Assembly (NCBI GenBank): GCA_947097615.1
Contig: CAMURX010000008.1
Span: forward strand, 1 to 19,373
Source of the DNA: an uncultured Neisseria sp.
GTDB taxonomy: Bacteria > Pseudomonadota > Gammaproteobacteria > Burkholderiales > Neisseriaceae
Direction of reading: 5' to 3'
Length of the DNA: 19,373 nt
Part shown: positions 1 to 6,704 of the stretch, piece by piece
Layout of the letters: the number at the start of each line of letters is the position of its first letter
Position numbering within the stretch: the first letter of the stretch is position 1
The notes under the pieces: model-generated
What the model saw: the letters and a program-made list of their open reading frames with translations, nothing else
What the model was told of the DNA's origin: nothing
The model's database searches: none
Program-made: the position numbers and the translations under genes

Positions 1-126
1 GATACCGCAAACTACCCCCACGCCCGCGAATGCATCCGCATCAGCATCGCCCAAAGCGAAGAGACGCTGGAACAAGGTATCGCCGCCATCGCCGAAGAAG
101 TGAAACGCGCCTTTGCCGAAGCCTAA
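1..126 (+). CDS. C-terminal end of a class I/II PLP-dependent aminotransferase (AvtA-like), partial
   Basis: The window opens inside a reading frame that runs to a TAA at 124-126 and gives 41 residues. The segment with AREC-IRIS-IAQSEETLEQGI followed by an amphipathic helix rich in A, E, K and R is the typical C-terminal end of fold-type I aminotransferases: the Arg before I-x-I-S binds the substrate carboxylate, and the helix after it closes the small domain. The wording is closest to valine-pyruvate transaminase (AvtA) as I remember that family, but with about a tenth of the protein visible the exact substrate cannot be fixed. The 5' end lies outside the window. A DUS inverted pair follows 9 nt after the stop and probably ends the transcript. 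Confidence 0.6.
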   Translation, partial: DTANYPHARECIRISIAQSEETLEQGIAAIAEEVKRAFAEA

Positions 127-134
127 ACCACTCA

Positions 135-177
135 GAGGCCGTCTGAAAACCCGTCAAACCGGTTTTCAAACGGCCTC
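135..177 (+). terminator. DUS inverted-pair hairpin after the aminotransferase gene
   Basis: AGGCCGTCTGAA at 136-147 faces an imperfect copy on the other strand at 165-176 (TTCAAACGGCCT, one mismatch). The arms extend to about 17 bp with a short loop. Paired uptake sequences just after stop codons commonly serve as Rho-independent terminators in Neisseria. Here there is no strong T run after the stem, so termination strength is uncertain. Confidence 0.6.
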
Positions 178-201
178 CCACCCAACCGAAAGGACAGCAC
201 C

Positions 202-810
202 ATGAACTTCCAAAACCTGCTCAACCAAGTACTCGACGGCGTACAAAAAACCGCCGGCGACAAAAACCTGCTCGGTAAAATCGGCGGCGGCGCGGCCGCA
301 GTCGGCCTCGCCTCCATGCTGCTGGGTAAAAAAACCCGCAAAAACCTGCTGAAAACCGGCTCGTCCGCCGCCCTCGGCGCACTGGCCTACCACGCCTACC
401 AAAGCTGGCAGCAAAGCCGCAACACCGAAGCCCCGCCCGCGCAAAACGCCTTCGCGCCGCAGGGCACGCAAAGCGAAGACAGCGGCCGCCTCATCCTCAA
501 AACCATGATTGCCGCCGCCGCGGCCGACGGCAGCATAGACGAAACCGAACGCAGCCTGATCGAACAGGAAAGCGGCGGCAGCGAAGAGAGCCAATGGCTG
601 CTGGCCGAAACCCGCAACCCCGCCGCCCCCGCCGAACTGGCCGCCCTGGCAGGCGGCGACACCGCCGCCGCAGCCGAAGCCTACCTTGCCGCCCGCATGG
701 TGTGCGGCGAACTCTCGCGCAAAGAAATCGTCTTCCTCTCGCAACTGGCCGACGCCTTCCGCCTCGACCCGCAACTGGTCGAACAGCTCGAAAGACAGGC
801 CGGGTTTTAA
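202..810 (+). CDS. DUF533 / TerB-like (YebE-type) protein
   Basis: This is a 202-residue protein. Residues about 25-70 form a glycine/alanine-rich hydrophobic stretch (GGGAAAVGLASMLLGKK, then SSAALGALAYHAYQSWQ) that looks like weak membrane-associating helices. After a variable linker, residues about 97-200 resemble a TerB-like helical domain: the acidic segment AAAADGSIDETERSLI is the usual TerB/DUF533 signature. DUF533 proteins such as Escherichia coli YebE are inner-membrane-linked proteins with no settled biochemical role, so no reaction is assigned. The ATG at 202 follows a good ribosome binding site (GAAAGGA about 9 nt upstream). The gene stands alone between two DUS hairpins, so it is probably monocistronic. 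Confidence 0.75.
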   Translation: MNFQNLLNQVLDGVQKTAGDKNLLGKIGGGAAAVGLASMLLGKKTRKNLLKTGSSAALGALAYHAYQSWQQSRNTEAPPAQNAFAPQGTQSEDSGRLILKTMIAAAAADGSIDETERSLIEQESGGSEESQWLLAETRNPAAPAELAALAGGDTAAAAEAYLAARMVCGELSRKEIVFLSQLADAFRLDPQLVEQLERQAGF

Positions 811-822
811 ACCAATCGAAAC

Positions 823-881
823 AAAAGGCCGTCTGAAAACGTCTGCCCCTTTCGGGATGCGACGTTTTCAGACGGCCTTTT
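823..881 (+). terminator. DUS inverted-pair terminator after the DUF533 gene
   Basis: A perfect 21-bp inverted repeat (823-843 with 861-881) contains AGGCCGTCTGAA at 826-837 and its complement at 867-878. The loop is 17 nt and the stem ends in a run of T. It lies 12 nt after the DUF533 stop codon. Confidence 0.8.
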
Positions 882-1054
882 ACCGTTTGCCGCCAAGCAG
901 ATGCGGCAACGCATTCAGACGGCCTGCGCCGCCGCGTCCGCCCAAACACAGCAGCGGAAAAATTCAGGCCGTCTGAAACAAGGGCGCGGCACGCGCGCAG
1001 CTTTCAGACGGCCTGACGGATTACGGCTTCGCATAAGTCGTTTTCAGACGGCCT
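882..1054. repeat. Cluster of four further DUS copies in a gene-free stretch
   Basis: Exact 12-mers lie at 914-925 (-), 966-977 (+), 1003-1014 (-) and 1043-1054 (-). With the preceding hairpin this makes six uptake sequences in about 230 bp between convergent genes. No convincing gene is seen here. The pair 966-977 / 1003-1014 can fold back on itself. The last copy supplies the stop codon of the leftward ORF ending at 1044. Confidence 0.8.
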
Positions 1055-1601
1055 TTGTGCACCCGTCCACCCATTCGCGCTGCGGATACTCCCAATCGTC
1101 GCTTTTCAGCACGAAGCCTTGGATTTCGTCGGGATAACGGCGGACGGTTTCGGCCAGCACGGCGCGGTAGAAACGCAGGGAGAAAACGGTTGCCGCCGTT
1201 CCCTCGGGCATAAAGCCGACGGCCTGCCACAGGCGGTCGTCTGAAACCATCTGCCAGTCCCTGTATTGCAGGGTAACACTGCCGCGCCCGTTTAACCTGC
1301 CTTCGGCGAGATACCAGGCATACACGCCCGCAGGCTCGCTGCTGCCCGGCGGTTCGCCGTCGGCTTCGCCGGTTTCATAGGCATCGGCGTAATCCCACAC
1401 TTCGCCGCCGTTTTGGTAAGCCAGCAGTCCTTGCGGATCGTCTGCCGCCGCGCCCGCGCCGAATGCGAAGGACGCGCCTTCCCCAAAGCCGCGCACATAA
1501 AGCCAACCGAAGGATTGGGGCGCACCGTGCGTGCGTTTGTAGGCGCGGATGCGGAAGACCAGTTGCTCGATAATGGGTTCGACCTCTGCGGGGCTGTCCA
1601 A
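1044..1601 (-). CDS. Hypothetical protein without an obvious start; possibly the 3' part of a broken gene
   Basis: I do not recognise this family. The open frame gives 185 residues if the TTG at 1599-1601 is taken as start, but no ribosome binding site stands before it. The frame has no ATG or GTG near its beginning. The open frame actually extends back to a TAA at 1689-1691, directly behind and in the same frame as the gene that stops at 1695-1697. Composition is rich in acidic and aromatic residues with no signal peptide or membrane segment, so a soluble cytoplasmic protein is likely. The last four residues and stop (TKAV, TGA) are encoded by a DUS. It could be a separate gene with a non-ATG start, or the distal half of a once longer protein of roughly 430 residues. 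Steady codon use favours real coding sequence. Confidence 0.5.
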   Translation of the reverse strand: MDSPAEVEPIIEQLVFRIRAYKRTHGAPQSFGWLYVRGFGEGASFAFGAGAAADDPQGLLAYQNGGEVWDYADAYETGEADGEPPGSSEPAGVYAWYLAEGRLNGRGSVTLQYRDWQMVSDDRLWQAVGFMPEGTAATVFSLRFYRAVLAETVRRYPDEIQGFVLKSDDWEYPQREWVDGCTKAV

Positions 1602-1694
1602 ATCAATGACGCTGCCGACAGGCGCAGGTTTTTGCGCGGCGCGGCGGGCGGCAAGCAGGTTTTTCCGGTAGTCCGTATCGCGGGCGTCTTAGTC

Positions 1695-2324
1695 TTAGTC
1701 TTCGTCTTCGCCGTCATACCCGCCGTTTTGCGCCCAAGCAAGAAATTCGTCCGCCACACCCGGCGGGTTGGCGCGTTTTGTCCAGCCGTTGGGCAAATCA
1801 TAATATTCAAGCTCATGCACCAGCACGGGAATATTGCGGCCGAAGGTGTCGGCAACGGCATTTTCGGCGAACAGTTTTTGCACGGCGGCAATCACGGCTT
1901 CGACAAATTCGGCGCGAAAGGTATCGCCTTTGGTGGATACGGTTGCAAAGGCTTCGTCATCGTCGTCCTCAAAAGCGGCTTGGTTTTCTTCTTCGCCGTA
2001 GTAGTGCGGCGAGGCGGCAAACCATGCGGCAAGGTCGGCATCGTTTTCCCCGCCGATGATACGCCAAGCCGGAGCGTCTTCCTGCAACCAGTAGGCGTAG
2101 TTCCAGCGTGCTTCGGCGGGCGACGAGGCTTGCGCGGCCTGTTCGCGGCAGCGGCTTTCGGTGTTGTAACTGAAGCCGACGCAGGGGTAGCGGTCGTCGT
2201 CGTCTTCACAGTGGAAATAAAGGGAAACGGCGTAAATGCCGCCGCGCAGTTGTGTGGGGATATCGGCCAGCGCCTGCCGCAAAAGGTTGTGCAGGCGGGC
2301 AGTGTAGCGGGTTTGGTCGGTCAT
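1695..2324 (-). CDS. Hypothetical protein, possibly DUF4303-like
   Basis: This is a 209-residue protein starting at the ATG at 2322-2324, preceded by a GGAAAA ribosome binding site. The N-terminal part (LHNLLRQALADI, then IYAVSLYFHCEDDDDRY-P, and later ARWNYAYWLQED) resembles my memory of DUF4303-type proteins, which have no proven function and occur near polymorphic toxins and in stand-alone copies. This link is tentative. The protein is acidic and soluble, with no signal peptide. It ends GEDED followed by TAA. The last codons form a tandem six-base repeat, (GAAGAC)2 then (TAAGAC)2 (1686-1709), in which the change GAA to TAA makes two stops. The frame then stays open into the ORF ending at 1044. 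Confidence 0.6.
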   Translation of the reverse strand: MTDQTRYTARLHNLLRQALADIPTQLRGGIYAVSLYFHCEDDDDRYPCVGFSYNTESRCREQAAQASSPAEARWNYAYWLQEDAPAWRIIGGENDADLAAWFAASPHYYGEEENQAAFEDDDDEAFATVSTKGDTFRAEFVEAVIAAVQKLFAENAVADTFGRNIPVLVHELEYYDLPNGWTKRANPPGVADEFLAWAQNGGYDGEDED

Positions 2325-2368
2325 GGTTTTTCCTGACGGTGGTGGTTTTCACTTCGTTGAAGCTCCGC

Positions 2369-2409
2369 TTTCAGACGGCCTGCCATGAGGACGGGAAGGC
2401 CGTCTGAAA
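2369..2409 (-). terminator. DUS inverted pair between aroQ and the hypothetical gene
   Basis: TTCAGACGGCCT at 2370-2381 and AGGCCGTCTGAA at 2397-2408 give a 13-bp stem (2369-2381 with 2397-2409) with a 15-nt loop. It lies 28 nt past the aroQ stop and upstream of the leftward hypothetical gene. A third copy (2437-2448) overlaps the aroQ stop. Confidence 0.6.
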
Positions 2410-2437
2410 AGGTTTGCGCTTTATGGCAACCACGCTT

Positions 2438-2878
2438 TCAGACGGCCTTTGTCTCTACCAAAAAGCGCAGGGCGGCTTCGTAGCCGTAAACGCCCAGTCC
2501 GGCAATCACGCCGATGGCGATGTCGGACAGATAAGAGTGATGGCGGAAGGCTTCGCGTTTGTACACATTGGAAATATGCACTTCAACAAAGGGCAGCGCG
2601 GTACCGGCCAGTGCGTCGCGCAGGGCGACGCTGGTGTGGGTGTAGGCACCGGCATTGATGATGGCGGCGGCCGCGCCTTCTTCGCGCGCGCGGTGGATGC
2701 GGCCGACCAGCTCGCCTTCGCTGTTGCTCTGATAACAGGCAACGGCCACGCCGAGCTGTGCGCCGAGTGCGGTGATGTGTTTTTCGATATCGGCCAGCGT
2801 TGTGCTGCCGTATATCTGCGGCTCGCGCGTACCGAGCAGGTTGAGATTGGGGCCGTTGAGGAGGAGGACGGATTTCAT
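2438..2878 (-). CDS. aroQ: 3-dehydroquinate dehydratase, type II
   Basis: This protein dehydrates 3-dehydroquinate to 3-dehydroshikimate, the third step of the shikimate pathway to aromatic amino acids, in the cytoplasm. It has 146 residues, the normal length of the dodecameric type II enzymes. The N-terminal motif [19 protein letters not shown] carries the expected Asn11, Arg18 and catalytic Tyr23. NAGAYTHTS and the segment VEVHISN, with the catalytic-site His, follow, then the conserved [11 protein letters not shown]. The start was placed at the ATG at 2876-2878, which has GAAGGA upstream; a longer open frame exists but would add an unrelated basic extension. The last residues and stop (KAV, TGA) are written by a DUS at 2437-2448. 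It follows yciA by 50 nt with one DUS between, so it may share the gst-yciA transcript. Confidence 0.95.
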   Translation of the reverse strand: MKSVLLLNGPNLNLLGTREPQIYGSTTLADIEKHITALGAQLGVAVACYQSNSEGELVGRIHRAREEGAAAAIINAGAYTHTSVALRDALAGTALPFVEVHISNVYKREAFRHHSYLSDIAIGVIAGLGVYGYEAALRFLVETKAV

Positions 2879-2928
2879 GGTGTTTTTCCTTCGGGAACAA
2901 AAGATTTTCAGACGGCCTTTTCCCGCGT

Positions 2929-3342
2929 TCAAACGTTCGGGACAACGGGGCGGGGGCGGCCGTTTTCGTCGATGGCGACGTAGGTGAACAGCGCTTCGGT
3001 TACCAGCCGCTGTTCGTCGAAATCGGCGAAGGATGCGGAGTGCACCCACACTTCGATGTGTATCTGCATCGAGGTGTTGCCCGTTTTCACCAGCGTGCCG
3101 TAGCAGCCGACGATGTCGCCGACGGCGACGGGACGGTGGAAGACGATTTTGTCGGCGGCTACGGTGACGATGCGGCCGCGGGCGGTTTCGCAGGCGAGGA
3201 TGCCGCCGGCGATGTCCATCTGCGACATCAGCCAGCCGCCGAAAATGTCACCGTTGGGGTTGGTGTCGGCGGGGCGGGTCATGGTGCGCAGCAGCAGGCT
3301 GCCTTGCGGTTCGGTGCGAGTTGGTGCGTCTTGCTTGTTCAT
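2929..3342 (-). CDS. yciA: Acyl-CoA thioesterase, YciA-type hotdog protein
   Basis: This 137-residue protein hydrolyses acyl-CoA thioesters in the cytoplasm. It shows the single hotdog fold signature: [25 protein letters not shown] places the conserved Asn/Asp and the FGGW-turn before the central helix, followed by [15 protein letters not shown] and a C-terminal strand with ALFTYVAID. Length and wording match the YciA group (broad-range acyl-CoA hydrolase) rather than YbgC. The ATG at 3340-3342 has its AGGAG inside the last codons of the upstream glutathione S-transferase gene, whose stop ends 4 nt before this start, so the two are probably translationally coupled. Exact physiological substrate is not visible. 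Confidence 0.9.
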   Translation of the reverse strand: MNKQDAPTRTEPQGSLLLRTMTRPADTNPNGDIFGGWLMSQMDIAGGILACETARGRIVTVAADKIVFHRPVAVGDIVGCYGTLVKTGNTSMQIHIEVWVHSASFADFDEQRLVTEALFTYVAIDENGRPRPVVPNV

Positions 3343-3346
3343 GTGT

Positions 3347-3988
3347 TTACTCCTGTCGTGCGGTTTCGATTTCTTTGAGGCCGTCTGAAAGCCATTCTTT
3401 CATGGCAGGCAGCGCCAACAGGCGTTGCGCATACGCCTTCGCCGCGCCGCTGAGGGCGTCTTCCAGTCCGTGGTTGGCCAGACGCAGCGCCACGGGCGCG
3501 TAAAAGGCGTCAACCGCGCCGAAGTGTTCTGCGGCGAGAAAATCCCCGCCGAAACGGCCGAGGCCTTCGTTCCACAGCGCGTCGATGCGTTCGAGGTTGC
3601 GGCGCAGGCCGGGCGTGATGGCGGGGGTGTCGGCGCGCAGCAGGGTGAAGTTGCAGACCGTGCGCATCACGGCAAAGCCGCTGTGCATTTCCGCTGCGGC
3701 GGAGCGCGCCCAGGCGCGGGCTTCGGCGTCCTGCGGCCAGATGTGCAGATGGCGCTCGGCCAGATACTCGGCGATGGCGAGGCTGTCCCACACCACCGTG
3801 CCGCCGTCGTGCAGCGCGGGCACTTGCGAAGTGGGCGAAAACGGCCGCCACTGCGCCCGCTGCGCGTCTTTGTCGTCGATAAAATGGTGCAGCGCTTCCT
3901 CAAAGGGGATGCCGCAGGCCTTCATCAGCAGCCAGGGACGCAGCGACCATGACGAGATGTGTTTGCTGCCGATATGCAGTCGGTACAT
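3347..3988 (-). CDS. Glutathione S-transferase family protein
   Basis: This 213-residue soluble protein has the two-domain GST layout. The N-terminal thioredoxin-like domain has SSWSLRPWLLMKACGIPFEE, where a Ser near residue 11-13 is the likely glutathione-activating residue, then SQVPAL with the cis-Pro, and WDSLAIAEYLAER, the glutathione-binding acid/Ser turn. The C-terminal half is all-helical. It resembles the YfcF/YibF-like bacterial GST groups; its substrate is unknown. I chose the ATG at 3986-3988 because GGAAGGAAG stands just before it; a start 30 nt further upstream is open but has a weaker site. It heads a leftward gene set with yciA (4-nt gap) and perhaps aroQ. A DUS (3378-3389) lies inside the coding sequence and encodes SDGL. 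Confidence 0.9.
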   Translation of the reverse strand: MYRLHIGSKHISSWSLRPWLLMKACGIPFEEALHHFIDDKDAQRAQWRPFSPTSQVPALHDGGTVVWDSLAIAEYLAERHLHIWPQDAEARAWARSAAAEMHSGFAVMRTVCNFTLLRADTPAITPGLRRNLERIDALWNEGLGRFGGDFLAAEHFGAVDAFYAPVALRLANHGLEDALSGAAKAYAQRLLALPAMKEWLSDGLKEIETARQE

Positions 3989-4018
3989 ATTTCTTCCTTC
4001 CGTTTTTCTTGTGGACAT

Positions 4019-4200
4019 AAGGCCGTCTGAAACACAGACGGCCGCGCCATTTTAGCCCGAACGGCAGGCGGCGCGAAACGGGCGGTGCGTTTGGATTTTG
4101 TCGAAACCCGGCTTTGAAACGCCGCTTTCAGACGGCCGCGCAAACGTCAGGCCGTCTGAAAGCGAAATTCCGACGGCGGGCGGCTTTCAGACGGCCTCAC
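4019..4200. repeat. DUS cluster between divergent genes
   Basis: The 228-bp gap between gst (leftward) and the glycosyltransferase gene (rightward) holds DUS copies at 4020-4031 (+), 4149-4160 (+) and 4186-4197 (-), and an 11/12 match at 4127-4138 (-). GGCCGTCTG at 4021-4029 also pairs with CAGACGGCC at 4035-4043, and 4149-4163 pairs over 15 bp with 4183-4197. These hairpins stand between divergent promoters. They cannot end either gene; the second may insulate the rightward gene. Confidence 0.75.
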
Positions 4201-4208
4201 GCCGTTTT

Positions 4209-4217
4209 TGTTACACT
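4209..4217 (+). promoter_or_regulatory. Candidate extended -10 promoter for the GT39 gene
   Basis: The sequence TGTTACACT (TG, one base, TACACT) fits an extended -10 element. It lies about 30 nt upstream of the ATG at 4247. No good -35 hexamer is seen at normal spacing, where the DUS hairpin lies, which is acceptable for an extended -10. This is inference from pattern only. Confidence 0.4.
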
Positions 4218-4246
4218 AGGGGCTGTTTTCCCCCGATAGAAAAACG

Positions 4247-5902
4247 ATGCTGACCTACACCCCGCCCGAGATGCGCGCCGCGCCGCCGACGCATGAAAAA
4301 CCGTGGATTCTGCTGCTTTTGGTCTTCGCCTGGCTGTGGCCGGGCGTGTTTTCGCACGACCTGTGGAAACCCGACGAAATTGCGGCCAACGAAGCGGTGA
4401 AACACGCGCTTGCGGGCGGCGGCTGGTGGCTGGCGCGGGGTTTGGACGGCGCACCCGAGGCCGGTCTGCCCTTTGTTTACGTCTGGCTGGCGGCGCAATG
4501 CCGCACGCTGTTCTCGCCGTGGCTTGCCGACGCCTATTCGGCGATGCGGCTGGCGGGCGTGTTTTTCACCGTGATTGGGCTGAGCGGCTGCGGCATGGCG
4601 GGCTTCCATCTGGCGGGGCGGCATCAGGGGCGCAGCGTGGTGCTAATTTTGATCGGCTGCGCCGGGCTGATTACCAACGCGCACCTGCTCGGCGGCGTGT
4701 CGGTGCAGTTTGCCGCGCTGGGGCTGTGCCTGTACGGACTGTCGGTGGCGCGGCGGCGGGCGATGTTCGCCGCGCTGCTTTTGGGCTCGGGCTGGGCGCT
4801 GTTGTCGGTGTCGGCGGGCTGGCTGGTGACGGCGGTGCTGATGTTTTCGGCTTTTGCCCTGCCGCTGGCGCCGCAATGGCGCAGCCGCCGTTTCGCAGCG
4901 GCGCTGGCGGGCGCGGCGGCGCTGGCGCTGCCGCTGGCGGCGCTCTATCCGCTCTCGCTGCACCGCGCTTCGCCCACCGCTTTCGACTGGTGGCTGCGGC
5001 AAAATGCGTTCGGCGTGTTCGGCGGTACGGAAACGTTTGCGCTGTCGTTTTCGCCCGTCTATTACCTGAAAAACTTGCTGTGGTTTGCCTTTCCCGCCTG
5101 GCCGCTGGCCTTGTGGACGTGCAGCCGCCGCGGCTTTTGGCGCGAAGACTGGGCGGCGCCCGCCGTGTTGTGGACGGCGGCGGCCTTGGCGCTGGCCTCG
5201 TGCACGCCCGCACACGATGCCGACAATCTCATCTGGCTGCTGCCGCCGCTCTCGCTTTTGGGCGCGGTGCGCCTCGATGCGCTGCGGCGCGGCGCGGCGG
5301 CGTTTTTCAACTGGTTCGGCATCATGATTTTCGGCCTCTTGGCGGCGTTTTTATGGCTGGGCTGGCTGGCGATGAATTTCGGCTGGCCGGCGAAGTTGGC
5401 CGAACGCTCGGCCTATTTCAGCCCGTATTACGTACCCGATTTCGACTGGATGCCGATGATTGTCGCCGTGCTGTTCACGCCCTTGTGGGTGCTGGCGGTG
5501 CGGCGGCGCAAGGTGCGCGGGCGGCAGGCGGTGACAAACTGGGCGGCGGGCATGACGCTGGTGTGGGCGCTGCTGATGACGTTGTTTCTGCCCTGGCTCG
5601 ACGCGGCCAAAAGCTACCGCCCTGTGGTGGAGCGCATGGAAGCCGCCGCGCCCGCCGCACTCACATCGGGCGCCGAGTGCCTCGCCGTCGCCCGCGACGC
5701 CTACGCCGTGCGCACCGCCTGGGGCGAATACGGCAGCCTGCCGCTTGCCGTCGGCGGCGAAGCCTCCTGCCGCTACCGCCTGATCCGCAGCGAGCAGGCC
5801 GACGAAGCCGCCCCCGCAGGCTGGCGCGTGCTGTGGCAGGGCGCGCGCCCGCGCAGCAAACACGAGTTTTTCAGGCTTTTGGAAAAACAAGAGGCCGTCT
5901 GA
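4247..5902 (+). CDS. GT39 / ArnT-like integral membrane glycosyltransferase
   Basis: This 551-residue membrane protein has about 10-12 hydrophobic segments from residue 20 to about 460 and a soluble C-terminal domain of about 90 residues. The first external loop has HDLWKPDEIAANEAV, matching the acidic PDE motif by which GT39/PMT and ArnT-type enzymes bind metal and a polyprenyl-phosphate sugar donor. Proteins of this family move a sugar from a lipid-linked donor to lipid A, protein or another cell-surface acceptor on the outer face of the inner membrane. The acceptor here is not visible, so it is not named arnT. The ATG at 4247 follows GATAGAAAAACG, a weak ribosome site. The protein ends QEAV, with the TGA inside a DUS (5892-5903). 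Gene context gives no pathway partner. Confidence 0.75.
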   Translation: MLTYTPPEMRAAPPTHEKPWILLLLVFAWLWPGVFSHDLWKPDEIAANEAVKHALAGGGWWLARGLDGAPEAGLPFVYVWLAAQCRTLFSPWLADAYSAMRLAGVFFTVIGLSGCGMAGFHLAGRHQGRSVVLILIGCAGLITNAHLLGGVSVQFAALGLCLYGLSVARRRAMFAALLLGSGWALLSVSAGWLVTAVLMFSAFALPLAPQWRSRRFAAALAGAAALALPLAALYPLSLHRASPTAFDWWLRQNAFGVFGGTETFALSFSPVYYLKNLLWFAFPAWPLALWTCSRRGFWREDWAAPAVLWTAAALALASCTPAHDADNLIWLLPPLSLLGAVRLDALRRGAAAFFNWFGIMIFGLLAAFLWLGWLAMNFGWPAKLAERSAYFSPYYVPDFDWMPMIVAVLFTPLWVLAVRRRKVRGRQAVTNWAAGMTLVWALLMTLFLPWLDAAKSYRPVVERMEAAAPAALTSGAECLAVARDAYAVRTAWGEYGSLPLAVGGEASCRYRLIRSEQADEAAPAGWRVLWQGARPRSKHEFFRLLEKQEAV

Positions 5903-5910
5903 AACCTGTT

Positions 5911-6076
5911 TTCTCTCCCGCCAGTACCCCTTCGGAGCATAAACGGGGGAGGGCTGGGGTAGGGCTGATGCCGCTGCGCTAACGTGCACGGAGCGGCGGT
6001 AGGCAAAAAGCGGTTCTGCGAACCGCCACCTCCACCCCAATCCTCTCCCGCGCTTTGGCGGCAGGGGAGGGAGCGG
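5911..6076. repeat. Unclassified inverted-repeat element in a 270-bp gene-free stretch
   Basis: The gap 5903-6171 contains no convincing gene. Between the DUS copies lies a G/C-polarised element. A G-rich arm at 5945-5964 (beginning GGGGGAGGGCTGGGGTAGG) pairs imperfectly with a C-rich arm at 6029-6049 (CCTCCACCCCAATCCTCTCCC read as its complement). Outer segments CTCTCCCGCC near 5911 and GGCAGGGGAGG near 6060 are also roughly complementary. A perfect 7-bp hairpin with a 3-nt loop lies at 6010-6026. The layout resembles small non-coding interspersed repeats of the CCTCTCCC type common in proteobacteria. Family membership cannot be shown from one copy. Confidence 0.45.
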
Positions 6077-6103
6077 AACGGTCGTCAGCCGTAAAACAGA
6101 AAG

Positions 6104-6143
6104 AGGCCGTCTGAAAACCGCTTTTGCGGTTTTCAGACGGCCT
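6104..6143. terminator. DUS inverted-pair hairpin upstream of the lectin lipoprotein gene
   Basis: A perfect 18-bp inverted repeat (6104-6121 with 6126-6143), built on two AG-type uptake sequences, has a loop of four T. It probably ends transcription from the glycosyltransferase gene 200 bp upstream and isolates the lipoprotein gene that starts 29 nt later. Confidence 0.7.
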
Positions 6144-6171
6144 GCCCCTTACCCGACGAAAGGAACACACC

Positions 6172-6639
6172 ATGAAAACCACCGCAACCCTTCTGTCTGC
6201 CCTGCTTTTGGCGGCCTGCAACGTCTATCTGCCCGACACGGCAACGGGCGGCGCGCCGCTGGTTGTTTTGCCCGACGCAGCGCCCGCACGCGGCCTGATC
6301 CGCACGGGCGGCGGCGAATGTCTCGACGTCCACGGCGGCGACGGCAAAACCCTGATCCGCCACGCCTGCCACGGCCGCGCCAACCAGCAGTTCCGTTTTG
6401 ACGCGGCAAGCGGCACCATCCGCCAAAACGGCGGCTGCCTCGATGTGGCGGGCGGGGAGCAGCGCGAGGGCACGCCCGTTATCCTCTACCGCTGCCACGG
6501 CGGCCGCAACCAGCAGTGGTATGACGAAGGCGCCGCGCTGGTAGCGGCCGCCAATCCGGCTCTGTGCCTCGACGCTTCCGACAGCCGCATCACCGTGCGC
6601 CGCTGTAACGGCAGCCCCGCCCAAGCCTTCTTTTGGTAA
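6172..6639 (+). CDS. Small lipoprotein with a ricin B-type beta-trefoil lectin domain
   Basis: This is a 155-residue exported lipoprotein. The signal peptide MKTTATLLSALLLAAC ends in the lipobox LAAC, so Cys16 should be lipid-modified and the protein anchored in the outer or inner membrane. Residues about 42-155 form a ricin-type trefoil: three similar units each with a Cys-Leu-Asp strand (ECLDVHGGDG, GCLDVAGGEQ, LCLDASDS) and a closing QxW/QxF motif (NQQFRF, NQQWYDE, AQAFFW). Such domains bind carbohydrate through the Asp and aromatic residues of each lobe, or serve as non-catalytic modules; here no enzyme domain is attached. The ATG at 6172 has GAAAGGA just upstream; a longer open frame is rejected since it would bury the signal peptide. 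Ligand and purpose (glycan binding, adhesion, envelope upkeep) are unknown. Confidence 0.8.
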   Translation: MKTTATLLSALLLAACNVYLPDTATGGAPLVVLPDAAPARGLIRTGGGECLDVHGGDGKTLIRHACHGRANQQFRFDAASGTIRQNGGCLDVAGGEQREGTPVILYRCHGGRNQQWYDEGAALVAAANPALCLDASDSRITVRRCNGSPAQAFFW

Positions 6640-6704
6640 ACGTGTCTGAGGCCGTCTGAAACCACGGTGGCCGACGATTCGACAGTCAAGCAAACGGAAA
6701 TCCC

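Noticed and set aside
811..1054. CRISPR-like array
   Set aside because: The repeated units are 12-mers in both orientations with irregular spacing, which is DUS, not a direct-repeat array; no cas genes are seen.
1686..1709. Programmed stop-codon readthrough joining the two hypothetical ORFs
   Set aside because: Two UAA codons three bases apart, with no known readthrough context, make efficient readthrough unlikely. A broken or separate gene is simpler.
4303..5982. Long plus-strand frame (559 codons) overlapping the GT39 gene
   Set aside because: It is a GC-rich shadow: Arg/Ala/Gly-rich, without membrane pattern or ribosome site, whereas the chosen frame shows clear membrane segments and the PDE motif.
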